Positions 27,642 through 34,799 of a stretch of DNA of 35,977 bases are shown piece after piece (position 1 is the first letter of the stretch; the number at the start of each line of letters is the position of its first letter). The notes beneath the pieces were generated by a model. It made no database searches. It saw nothing but the letters and a program-made list of their open reading frames with translations, and was not told where the DNA came from. The stretch is from an uncultured Campylobacter sp. (GTDB taxonomy: Bacteria > Campylobacterota > Campylobacteria > Campylobacterales > Campylobacteraceae). The DNA is taken from positions 1 through 35,977 of the forward strand of contig CAKVAF010000018.1 in the NCBI GenBank assembly GCA_934718785.1, written 5' to 3'. A program made the translations under genes and the position numbers.

Positions 27642-28322
27642 TTGAAAGAAGAACAAAAAGAACAATTCATCAAACTCACGCATTTTTTAGGCGCAGTACT
27701 GGGAAAGCACTATGAGGTGGTGTTTCATGTCATTTCTAAAAAAGGCGCTTACATCGCAGCCATAGTCAATAATCACATCTCAAAACGCACACTAAACTCG
27801 CCTTTAAGCGCCTTTGCAAGCGAGCTGATACAAAATAAGGCTTATTTGAAAGAAGATTTTTATTGTAATTATAAAGCCGCTATCGGTAAAAACAAGCTTG
27901 TAAGGGGTTCGACCTTTTTTATCAAAAACAAAGATAAATTAGAGGGCATTTTGTGTATCAACCACGATACAAGCGCCATTAAAGAAGCGGTGTGCAAGAT
28001 CATCGAGCTTGAAAATTTGGGCGATTTGAGTGCATTTTTAGGCACGCAAACGCTTAAAGAAGAAAACTCGGCTTTAAGCTTAAATTCTTTACAAAGTGTG
28101 GAAACTTTGAGCGAATCGGTCGAAGAAATTTTAGCTCAAAATGTGGGTGAGAACTATTTTAACACAGATTTACAACTCAGTATCGCTCAAAAAGAAGAAC
28201 TCGTCAAAAACTTTTATGAAAAAGGCATTTTTAATATCAAAGACGCTGTGCCTGTCGTGGCTAAATTTTTAAAGCTTTCTAAACCCAGTGTTTATCGGTA
28301 TTTGAAGAAATTTAAGCAGTGA
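27642..28322 (+). CDS. YheO-type PAS/HTH transcriptional regulator
   Basis: This 226-residue protein starts at TTG with AAAGG upstream. The N-terminal YheO/PAS-like domain (about 1-120) shows LGKHYEVVFHVISKKGAYIAAI, SKRTLNSPLSAFA and the strand LEGILCINHD. A linker follows. The C-terminal helix-turn-helix (about 180-226) reads EELVKNFYEKGIFNIKDAVP and VAKFLKLSKPSVYRYLKKFK, a DNA-binding recognition helix. It matches the position and form of C. jejuni Cj1387c, which I recall as a PAS-domain regulator affecting the divergent Cj1388 gene and flagellar interactions. It most likely controls the ridA-dcuC-metC-lyase operon, possibly by sensing a small metabolite. Confidence 0.88.
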   Translation: MKEEQKEQFIKLTHFLGAVLGKHYEVVFHVISKKGAYIAAIVNNHISKRTLNSPLSAFASELIQNKAYLKEDFYCNYKAAIGKNKLVRGSTFFIKNKDKLEGILCINHDTSAIKEAVCKIIELENLGDLSAFLGTQTLKEENSALSLNSLQSVETLSESVEEILAQNVGENYFNTDLQLSIAQKEELVKNFYEKGIFNIKDAVPVVAKFLKLSKPSVYRYLKKFKQ

Positions 28323-28517
28323 AATTTAAATCATTAGCTTAAGATTAATGTAATTTATAGCTAACTCACTTTTTTAAAGGAGTTTAGCACAGCAAAAAAT
28401 TAGTTTAATTTACTAAATTTGCTTTTTAATGAAAGTATCAGCTTAACAAGAGATCTGCTATAGTCCATCAATATTTCTAAACTTAGAAATATTCAAAGAA
28501 AAATTAATCAAAATTAA

Positions 28518-28658
28518 GATGAAGGCTTTGTCGATGTGTATATGCGCTATCTTGAAGCTTGCAGTGAGTGTTTGAGTGGAAGTGGGACAACTCTTTTTGC
28601 CATAGAAAATATCTTACAAGAAGAACTCAGCCTAAAAATCCGCGTCATGCCAGTGTGA
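28518..28658 (+). pseudogene. Duplicated 3' fragment of nifU (Nfu domain tail)
   Basis: These 141 bases align without gaps to the last 141 bases of nifU (21367-21507), with 11 mismatches by my count, about 92% identity, ending at the same stop codon. The codon directly before the match is TAA, so it is cut off from any upstream frame. The reading gives DEGFVDVYMRYLEACSECLS and onward to KIRVMPV, keeping the CxxC cysteines. One change (C to G) creates an in-frame ATG at 28542, which would allow a 38-residue product, but I see no good ribosome site. The gap 28323-28835 otherwise holds a palindrome at 28470-28493 (AATATTTCTAA-AC-TTAGAAATATT), a hairpin at 28667, and T-rich DNA with loosely repeated TGCTTAAAATTTT words. 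Confidence 0.9.
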
Positions 28659-28666
28659 TTTATTGC

Positions 28667-28691
28667 GCAAGCAAGCTAAAAGCTTGCTTGC
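28667..28691. terminator. Strong hairpin after the nifU fragment
   Basis: GCAAGCAAGCT (28667-28677) and AGCTTGCTTGC (28681-28691) form an 11-bp perfect stem around AAA. No clean T-run follows on either strand, so it is a hairpin of uncertain function. It may act as a terminator for the regulator gene or mark the end of the duplicated segment. Confidence 0.4.
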
Positions 28692-28835
28692 TAAGCTTAT
28701 TTGAATTTTATCAAATTTATCTCAAAAGTGCTTTTTACCTGCTTAAAATTTTTATTTAGAAATTTTTTCTTGCTTAAAAATTTTGTTTGCCTAATTTTTT
28801 TACTTATCTAAAAGTCTTTACTCGCTTGAAAATTT

Positions 28836-29153
28836 TCAAAACTCAAGCTTTTTTTCTAAAATTTTCTCATTGATGCGCTCATAATTTCTTGTATCTTTAA
28901 GCTTAAAATAAAGCGCCTTAAGCTTTTCAAGCTCATCTATACTGAGTTTATCAAGTCTTTTTTCAAGCTCATCAGCTTTGTTTTTAAGTTCATTTTTTGC
29001 ATTCTCACCCAAATTTTTATCACTACCTTCATTTTTAAAGCGCTTTGAAATTTTATCCTTAGGCACCCCAAGGGCAAAAATAAGCGCCGCAGTTTTATCA
29101 TTGAAGTTATTGGCTAAATTTTCACTAAATTGCCCCGCAGTTTCATCACTCAA
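28836..29153 (-). CDS. Hypothetical helical charged protein with uncertain start
   Basis: This 105-residue protein is taken from a TTG at 29153. It has no signal peptide or membrane segment. An N-terminal block (ETAGQFSENLANNFNDKTAA, then LIFALGVPKDKISKRF) is followed by a Lys/Glu/Leu-rich amphipathic helix pair (about 45-100; ELKNKADELEKRLDKLSIDE). The coding frame continues upstream without a stop through ILNFFKRLFYRQSKQGIKG, a basic amphipathic stretch, to a TGA near 29225-29232. No ATG, GTG or TTG is in that part, but an ATT at 29210 would give MLNFFKRLF. The real start may therefore be ATT, or a lost ATG. I do not recognise the family. Confidence 0.6.
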   Translation of the reverse strand: MSDETAGQFSENLANNFNDKTAALIFALGVPKDKISKRFKNEGSDKNLGENAKNELKNKADELEKRLDKLSIDELEKLKALYFKLKDTRNYERINEKILEKKLEF

Positions 29154-29276
29154 GCCTTTAATGCCTTGCTTACTTTGCCTATAAAATAGTCTTTTGAAAA
29201 AATTTAAAATTTTTTCAAAAATTTTTCAAAAAAAAGAAATTTAAGCATTTTTTAAGTGATTTTAACCCAAATGCGC

Positions 29277-29282
29277 TATAAT
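29277..29282 (+). promoter_or_regulatory. -10 box of the exported hypothetical gene
   Basis: TATAAT preceded by GCGC lies 47 bp upstream of the ATG at 29329. Very T-rich and A-rich DNA lies further upstream (29205-29260), which fits the usual Campylobacter promoter form. Confidence 0.55.
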
Positions 29283-29328
29283 TTGCTTTTAAAAATGATT
29301 TTATAAAAATTTCAAATCAAGGAAAAAT

Positions 29329-30066
29329 ATGCAAAAAATATTTTTTTTATGCCTTTTAAGCGCCTTTTTATCAGCAAATGAATACGCTCATAAAAATATC
29401 ATCAAGCTTGAAGAAGAGAAATTCGAACTCATTGATTTAAATCAAAAAAATAGTCCCAAAAATACCGAGCAAAGCTTTGACAGCTCATCTTTACTTGATA
29501 AAAAACCTGTGATTTCAAAAGATGGCAAGGAAGACTTTGTGTTTTTGGCAAGCTTGGGAGCGAATTTTATCTTTAAAATCAACGATTTTTCAGTGACAAA
29601 AAGAAAATTTGCCAATGATATTTTCAACGCACTTTTAGCTCAAATAGCTGCCAAAAAAAGTCTAAGTTTATTAACTCCTGCGCAAAATATCGCTTATGAA
29701 ACGCGCGCAAATTATCATCATTTTAATGGCGCGATCAAGCGTGAAATCTTTGGAGTTTCTGGGCTTTTAAGCGATGAAAGCGGCTTTAAAAGGGCTGATT
29801 ATATACTTTTTCTAGCCTTGGATGATTTTAAAATAAAAAGCGAAAAATCTTTTTTTATTTACAATCAACAAATAGCCTACATCACAATACCTTTTAAAGT
29901 GCTTGACATTAAGAGTAAAAAGCTCATTTCAAAGACCTTAAATCTTAAATTTGCCTTTGATAAAAACGAGCTTGAAAACCCTGAAAAAGCCTATAAAATA
30001 AGTGTTGAGAGAATTTCAAACCTGCTTTTTAATTTCTTAAAAGCCAGCAATTTGATAAAATTTTAA
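29329..30066 (+). CDS. Exported hypothetical protein
   Basis: This 245-residue protein begins MQKIFFLCLLSAFLSANEYA, a clear Sec signal peptide cleaved near residue 16. The mature part starts with a charged, serine-rich linker (about 25-60). A mixed alpha/beta domain follows (about 60-245): FLASLGANFIFKINDFSVTK, FANDIFNALLAQIAAKKSLS, FKRADYILFLALDDFKI and ITIPFKVLDIKSKKLISKTL. That pattern of a strand-rich fold with an "is a property of the run" block recalls periplasmic CsgG/LpoB-type domains, but I cannot assign it. The ribosome site is AAGGAA. It converges on cfbpC; a bulged inverted repeat (TTTAGGCTTTAAAGCTAAA near 30076-30097) may terminate both. Confidence 0.72.
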   Translation: MQKIFFLCLLSAFLSANEYAHKNIIKLEEEKFELIDLNQKNSPKNTEQSFDSSSLLDKKPVISKDGKEDFVFLASLGANFIFKINDFSVTKRKFANDIFNALLAQIAAKKSLSLLTPAQNIAYETRANYHHFNGAIKREIFGVSGLLSDESGFKRADYILFLALDDFKIKSEKSFFIYNQQIAYITIPFKVLDIKSKKLISKTLNLKFAFDKNELENPEKAYKISVERISNLLFNFLKASNLIKF

Positions 30067-30076
30067 ATTGATTAAT

Positions 30077-30994
30077 TTAGGCTTTAAAGCTAAATTTAAT
30101 GCTTGTGTTAAATTCCAAATTTGAAGGAAACAAGGCGAAAAATTGTAGATTTTTATATTTGAGGCTGAGTTTATAAAAAGCCCCTAAAAAAAGCTTGTCT
30201 AAAATTTCAGCCTCAAACTCGCCCCCTAAAACAAGCTCGCTGTAAGCAAAAATGCCATTTTTACCCCTGAGCCATTTAAAAAAAGCGTCGTTTTGGCTAT
30301 TGTCAAGATCTTTTAAATCAATCACATTAAGCCCGCCTTGCATTAAGACACTTTGCGCGTTTTTAGGCTCATAAAATAGCTCTTTGGGGCTGTTGTAGTC
30401 AATAAATCGCCCTGCACTTAAAAGCGCGATTTTATCACTTAAAAAATACGCATCATTAATATCGTGTGTAACCATAATGGTAGTGATTTGCTCGCGTTTT
30501 AGCAAAGTTTTTAATTCGCTTCTTAAGCTTTCTTTAAGATTTTGATCCAAATTTGAAAAAGGCTCATCCAGCAAAATGAGGCTCGCTCCCTTACTCAAAG
30601 CCCTTGCAAAAGCCACGCGCTGAGCTTGTCCGCCTGAAATTTCATCGATTTTTTTATAAGCTAAATTTTCTATTTCAAAACGCTTTAAAAGTGCATTTAC
30701 GCGCTCTTTGCGCTCTTTTTTGTTTAAGTGATTAAGAGCAAATTCTATATTTTGCGCCACATTTAAATGCGGAAAAAGCGCGTAGTTTTGAAACAAAAGC
30801 CCCACTTCGCCACTGCATTTAAACTCATCAAATAAAGATTCTTCAAGCCCAGCTATGCAGCGCAAAAGCGTGCTTTTACCACTCCCACTTTCGCCCATAA
30901 TGCTTAAAATTTCGCCACGCCTTAAAGAAAAGCTAATGCCCTTTAAAACTTCTATTTTGCCAAAGTTTTTGCGTAAATTTTTAATTTCTAGCAT
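30077..30994 (-). CDS. cfbpC: cFbpC, ferric iron ABC transporter ATPase
   Basis: This 305-residue cytoplasmic ATPase powers ferric iron uptake through cFbpB. Walker A is GESGSGKST (about 36-44), the Q-loop is LLFQNYALFPHLNVAQNIEF, the signature is ISGGQAQRVAFARAL (about 125-139), Walker B is LILLDEPFSNLDQ, and the H-loop is TIMVTHD. A C-terminal regulatory beta-barrel (about 230-305) is typical of the FbpC/PotA group. Its start overlaps the cfbpB end by 14 bp, so it is coupled. It is the last gene of the iron operon. Confidence 0.92.
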   Translation of the reverse strand: MLEIKNLRKNFGKIEVLKGISFSLRRGEILSIMGESGSGKSTLLRCIAGLEESLFDEFKCSGEVGLLFQNYALFPHLNVAQNIEFALNHLNKKERKERVNALLKRFEIENLAYKKIDEISGGQAQRVAFARALSKGASLILLDEPFSNLDQNLKESLRSELKTLLKREQITTIMVTHDINDAYFLSDKIALLSAGRFIDYNSPKELFYEPKNAQSVLMQGGLNVIDLKDLDNSQNDAFFKWLRGKNGIFAYSELVLGGEFEAEILDKLFLGAFYKLSLKYKNLQFFALFPSNLEFNTSIKFSFKA

Positions 30995-32666
30995 ATCTCT
31001 CCTTTAAAAAGCCTTGAGTGAAAAAAAGCGCGAGCAAAGAAAGCAGCACGATCATTAATGAAGGTAGCGCGCACTCATAAATGCGCTCATCACTAGCTAG
31101 CCAAAATGCTTTTGTGCTTAGCGTTTCAAAGCTAAAAGGAGCAAGCATTCTTGTAAGTGGCAATTCCTTAATGGTGTCGATAAAAACGACTAAAAACGCC
31201 AGCAAGAAAAAGGGCTTAAGCAGGGGCAAATGCACGCGCCAAGCTAAATTTGAAAAGCTTTTTCTAAGCGTTAAACTCGCTTCATCAAGGCTTGAATGAA
31301 TTTTAGAAAATCCGCCCTCAAATGCGTAAATCGCAGTGGCTAAAAAGCGTACCATATAAGCAAAAATAAGCACGCTAAAGCTTGTGCCAAGCAAGGGCGT
31401 ATCTAAAAGATTGCTTATAAAAACAGCGGCGATCATTAAGCTTACTCCTATGGCAGCACCGGGGATTGCGTAGCCTATGGAGCTTGTTTTAAGCAGCCAA
31501 AAGCTAAATTGAGAGCTTTTGTTTATGCGAGCGATGAAGCATAAAATAAAGGCTAAAACAGCCGTAATGAGCGCAACCACAAAGGCTAGAGCGAGTGAAT
31601 GAAAGCTTAAGATATAAAAATCACTTTCAAAAAGCTTGCTGTCTTTGAATCCCCAGTATAAAAGCCACAAAAAAGGCAAGATAAAGCCCAAAACCGAGAT
31701 GAGCGCGCAAAAAAGGCTGGCTAAAAGCGCTTTTGCTGGGCTTAAATTTCTTCTTTTTAAAGGCTGGCTTGTGTCTTGGTTGAAGCTGATTTGCTGCTTT
31801 TGGCGGTGTTCAAGTGCCATTAAGATAAAAACAAAAAGCATTAAAAAGGCTGAAAGCACGCTGGATGAATAAATATCGCTCAAATCATACCAAAGCTTGA
31901 AAATGCCCGCACTAAAGGTATCCACGCCAAGATAAGCACTCGCCCCATAATCACTCAGCGTTTCCATTAAGACGAGCATAAGCCCGGCAAAAATGCTTAC
32001 TTTTGCGGTCCTTAAAGAGACTTTATAAAAAATTTGCCATTCGCTGTATCCACAAATTTTACCCACTTCAAAGGGCGTTTTAGCTTCGCTGGCAAAGGCT
32101 GTTTTGGCAAATAAATACACATAAGGATAAAGTGAAAATGAAAGCACGAAAATCACGCCTGCAGTATTAAAAAGATCGATCCTAAAGCCAAAAACACTCT
32201 CAAAAACCCCGCCAAAGTCCATAATGCCAACATACACAAAGGCTAAAATGTAAGCAGGGATGGCTAAGGGTAAAATCAAAAGTTTTTCTAAAACCGTGCG
32301 CGCGTAAAAATTGAAATTTGCCACCAAATAAGCCGTGCCAACGCCTAAAATAAAGCAAATTAAAAGCGTGAAAAAAAGCACGATAAAAGTGTCTTTGATA
32401 AATCTTAAAAATAAAAATTCAAAAAAATGGCTCAAATTTTCTTTAATCGTAGAAATCTCAGTCAAATTTTCGGTGTTTAAATTTGTCGTGGCGTTTAAGG
32501 TTAAATCAGGTGTAAAAAAAGAGCCTAAAAATGAAGCTAAAAACTGATAAAAAATTTCAAAAACTTCGCCAAAAAGGCTTAAAACAGGTAAAATGATCAA
32601 AAAAGCAAGCAAAACGCCCAAAACCTTGAAGGCTTTTAAGCGTTTGCTAAGAGCAAAAAGGCTCAC
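30981..32666 (-). CDS. cfbpB: cFbpB, ferric iron ABC transporter permease
   Basis: This 561-residue fused permease has about 12 membrane segments in two halves, each with an ABC coupling motif (EAKTPFEVGKICGYSEWQIF near 195-215 and SSLDEASLTLRKSFSNLAWR near 460-480). A large periplasmic loop (about 50-80) is Asn/Thr-rich. It forms the channel for iron delivered by cFbpA. It overlaps both neighbours (4 bp with cfbpA, 14 bp with cfbpC). Length and layout match C. jejuni Cj0174c. Confidence 0.91.
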   Translation of the reverse strand: MSLFALSKRLKAFKVLGVLLAFLIILPVLSLFGEVFEIFYQFLASFLGSFFTPDLTLNATTNLNTENLTEISTIKENLSHFFEFLFLRFIKDTFIVLFFTLLICFILGVGTAYLVANFNFYARTVLEKLLILPLAIPAYILAFVYVGIMDFGGVFESVFGFRIDLFNTAGVIFVLSFSLYPYVYLFAKTAFASEAKTPFEVGKICGYSEWQIFYKVSLRTAKVSIFAGLMLVLMETLSDYGASAYLGVDTFSAGIFKLWYDLSDIYSSSVLSAFLMLFVFILMALEHRQKQQISFNQDTSQPLKRRNLSPAKALLASLFCALISVLGFILPFLWLLYWGFKDSKLFESDFYILSFHSLALAFVVALITAVLAFILCFIARINKSSQFSFWLLKTSSIGYAIPGAAIGVSLMIAAVFISNLLDTPLLGTSFSVLIFAYMVRFLATAIYAFEGGFSKIHSSLDEASLTLRKSFSNLAWRVHLPLLKPFFLLAFLVVFIDTIKELPLTRMLAPFSFETLSTKAFWLASDERIYECALPSLMIVLLSLLALFFTQGFLKERYARN

Positions 32667-33667
32667 CTAAAACCCACTTCATCGTAGATTTTAACGGCTT
32701 CTTTGACCTTTTCAGCCACTTTAGAAAGTAAGACTTCATCTTCTTTAAATTTGCCAAAGTCTTTGACGATTTGAGATGGCTCGACATCGCTTCTTACAGG
32801 GAATTCATAGTTGATATCTGTAAGCATTTTTTGAGCCTCAGCACTGAGCATAAACTCCATGAATTTCTTTGCTGCGTCTTGATTTTTGCTTGATGCGGTC
32901 ATGGCTATACCGCTGATGTTGATGTGAGTACCGCGCCCATCTTGATTTGGAAAAATGATACCGATTGCATTGCCGACTTTTACATCATCAGGATTTTTAG
33001 AAGTCTTTAAAAGTCCTATGTAGTAGGTGTTCATCACGGCAAAAGGCGCAACGCCAGCCACCATTTGCTTGGCTTGATCTCTATCGCCACCTTTGGGTGC
33101 TGCAGCTAAGTTATCAAGCACGCCCTTAGCCCATTCTTTAGCCTTTTTACTGCCATCATTGGCGATGATAGAAGCTAGAAGAGTCTTAGAATAAGCATTT
33201 GTGCTGCTTCTCATCAAAACTTTGCCCTTAAGTTCAGGCTTTGCTAAATCTTCATAAGTTTTAACTAAGCTTGTATCGGTGTTTGCGTTTTTATTATAAG
33301 CGATAATTCTAGCGCGCTTTGTAATGGCAAACCATTGATTGTCTTTATCGCGCAAGTGCGCCGGAATAGTCTTTTTCAAAAAATCAGACTTCACAGCAGT
33401 GAGCACTTTTGCGTCCTTTGCTTCGCTTAAATTTGAAACATCAGCTGTGATGAAGATGTCTGCGGGCGAGTTTTTGCCCTCAAGTTTAAGGCGCTTGATG
33501 AGCTCAGGTGCTTTCGCTGTGGTGTGATTGATTTTAATACCTGTAGCAGCTGTGAATTTTTTATAAATTTCAAAGTCTGCGTCATAATGTCTAGCCGAGT
33601 AAATGTTTAACTCGGCTGCAAGTGCAAGAGTGGCACTTAAAAGTGTAAAGGAGATAAGCTTTTTCAT
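32663..33667 (-). CDS. cfbpA: cFbpA, periplasmic ferric iron-binding protein
   Basis: This 334-residue protein has the signal peptide MKKLISFTLLSATLALA. The mature start ELNIYSARHYDADFEIYKKF is the FbpA fold, with Tyr in SARHYD and the paired tyrosines in MNTYYIGLL acting as iron ligands. HINISGIAMT and the C-terminal KEAVKIYDEVGFR match C. jejuni cFbpA (Cj0175c) nearly word for word as I remember it. It loads iron onto cFbpBC and would be induced by iron limitation through Fur. It is preceded by a tiny exported gene and a Fur-box-like promoter. Confidence 0.94.
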   Translation of the reverse strand: MKKLISFTLLSATLALAAELNIYSARHYDADFEIYKKFTAATGIKINHTTAKAPELIKRLKLEGKNSPADIFITADVSNLSEAKDAKVLTAVKSDFLKKTIPAHLRDKDNQWFAITKRARIIAYNKNANTDTSLVKTYEDLAKPELKGKVLMRSSTNAYSKTLLASIIANDGSKKAKEWAKGVLDNLAAAPKGGDRDQAKQMVAGVAPFAVMNTYYIGLLKTSKNPDDVKVGNAIGIIFPNQDGRGTHINISGIAMTASSKNQDAAKKFMEFMLSAEAQKMLTDINYEFPVRSDVEPSQIVKDFGKFKEDEVLLSKVAEKVKEAVKIYDEVGFR

Positions 33668-33676
33668 CGACTACCC

Positions 33677-33781
33677 TTAGTTACTCTTTTGCTCGTGTGA
33701 GCTGTGATTTGAATGAGCTTCGCAAGCAAAGGCTTGAACGCTCAAAAAACTTAAAAATGCTACTAAAATGAGCTTTTTCAT
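33677..33781 (-). CDS. Small exported His/Cys protein at the head of the iron operon (Cj0176c-like)
   Basis: This 34-residue frame has a very strong ribosome site (AGGAGG, 6 bp from the ATG). It begins MKKLILVAFLSFLSVQAFAC, a signal peptide ending at a cysteine that could be lipidated (AFAC is a weak lipobox). The remaining 14 residues are EAHSNHSSHEQKSN, with three histidines that could hold a metal. It lies 9 bp upstream of cfbpA on the same strand. C. jejuni has a small putative lipoprotein, Cj0176c, at this place. It was too short for the usual length cut-off but looks real. Function unknown; an iron-loading or anchoring role is possible. Confidence 0.75.
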   Translation of the reverse strand: MKKLILVAFLSFLSVQAFACEAHSNHSSHEQKSN

Positions 33782-33811
33782 CGTGTCCTCCTAAAAATTA
33801 ATTGCGGATAA

Positions 33812-33850
33812 ATTGTATCATTTTTTGAGTTAATAATTGATTAATATTAT
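33812..33850 (-). promoter_or_regulatory. cfbp operon promoter with a Fur-box-like element
   Basis: On the minus strand TACAAT (33812-33817) is a good -10 element 30 bp before the small gene. Just upstream (about 33828-33850), the AT-rich partly symmetric sequence AATAATATTAATCAATTAT matches 12 of 19 bases of the classical Fur box by my count. The position overlapping the upstream promoter half is where an iron repressor would act. The site is a candidate only. Confidence 0.45.
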
Positions 33851-33909
33851 TATTTTTATAAGTATTTAAAAAGGGCTGAGTTTTTAAATTTTGATTAGCT
33901 TTATTTCAT

Positions 33910-33915
33910 TATAAT
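33910..33915 (+). promoter_or_regulatory. -10 box of the exported MBL-fold gene
   Basis: TATAAT lies 25 bp upstream of the ATG at 33941, followed by an AAGGAG ribosome site. It is divergent from the iron operon, and the two promoters are about 95 bp apart, so the Fur-like element could affect both. Confidence 0.6.
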
Positions 33916-33940
33916 GCGTGAAATTTTTTAAGGAGCAAAA

Positions 33941-34756
33941 ATGAAAAAATTGATTTGTTTGTTAATAGGAGTGTTTATGAGTTTTTTAGAAGCAGATGGC
34001 CTTTATGAACAAAAGTTGGACGGGGTTCAAGTGATCGTTTTTTCATTGGGCAAAAAAGATGCGCCCATTGACAAGCTCATCGCAAAAAATGATAAGCAAA
34101 AGGCTATCATTGAAACTGTAAAAGAACAGGGCTTGCAAAATGAGCATAATCTTATGCTTATCCGCGGCGAAAATTTTACAATGCTTGTAGATACGGGCTT
34201 TGAAAGCACACAAGAAAAGCTAAAAGAGATTCTAGTAAAGCAAAATGTTAAGTTTGAAGACATCACGCATGTTTTTATCACGCACGCACATGGGGATCAT
34301 ATCGGTGGAATTTTAGATAAAAACGGCGAAAATAATTTTAAAAACGCGCGTTTAATCATCGATAAAAACGAGTATGATTTTTGGCTAAAAAGTGAAAATG
34401 CGCTGGCTAAAAATGCCTTGCTTGCTTTTGGCGAGAATAAAGAATTTATCGATCATTCAAAGCCACTCATTAGCTCAAAGCTTGATATAAGAGCTATCGC
34501 TGCTTACGGACACACGCCAGGACATAATATGCTAAGTGTTGGCGGGGATAAGGGCTTTTTATTTATTGCTGATTTGATGCATGTTGAGCCTGCGCAAGTG
34601 CTTGATCCAGCTATAGCTATTGCCTATGATAATGATAAAGACGAAGCTGTGACGGTGCGCATTAAGTTTTTGAAAGAAAAACTTTTAAAAAGCAATTTTG
34701 AAAAGACTAGTTTCACAGGCACACATTTGCCTTGGACTACACCTAAAAAGCTTTGA
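33941..34756 (+). CDS. Secreted metallo-beta-lactamase-fold hydrolase
   Basis: This 271-residue protein has the signal peptide MKKLICLLIGVFMSFLEA, so it acts in the periplasm or outside the cell. The zinc motif HxHxDH is THAHGDH (His115, His117, Asp119, His120). Further ligands are in AAYGHTPGHN (about 189-197), FIADLMHVEP (about 208-217) and FTGTHLPW near the C-terminus. Preceding DTGFES is the usual first metal-site strand. The active site looks complete. The substrate (lactone, phosphoester, sulfur species or antibiotic) cannot be told. It is a single gene with its own promoter, converging on the GT90-like gene. Confidence 0.88.
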   Translation: MKKLICLLIGVFMSFLEADGLYEQKLDGVQVIVFSLGKKDAPIDKLIAKNDKQKAIIETVKEQGLQNEHNLMLIRGENFTMLVDTGFESTQEKLKEILVKQNVKFEDITHVFITHAHGDHIGGILDKNGENNFKNARLIIDKNEYDFWLKSENALAKNALLAFGENKEFIDHSKPLISSKLDIRAIAAYGHTPGHNMLSVGGDKGFLFIADLMHVEPAQVLDPAIAIAYDNDKDEAVTVRIKFLKEKLLKSNFEKTSFTGTHLPWTTPKKL

Positions 34757-34799
34757 ATTTAAATGAGTTGATTTTAAAAAGCTTAAATTAAAAAATTTA

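Noticed and set aside
28470..28493. Perfect 11-bp inverted repeat AATATTTCTAA / TTAGAAATATT as a terminator
   Set aside because: It is AT-only with a 2-base loop and no following T-run, so I list it only as a palindrome in the gap.
28568..28759. 63-codon plus-strand frame beginning MFEWKWDNSF
   Set aside because: It runs out of frame through the nifU 3' fragment; the real coding signal there is in another frame.
28738..28835. Tandem repeat of TGCTTAAAATTTT words
   Set aside because: The copies are too diverged and the region too AT-rich to call a repeat with confidence.
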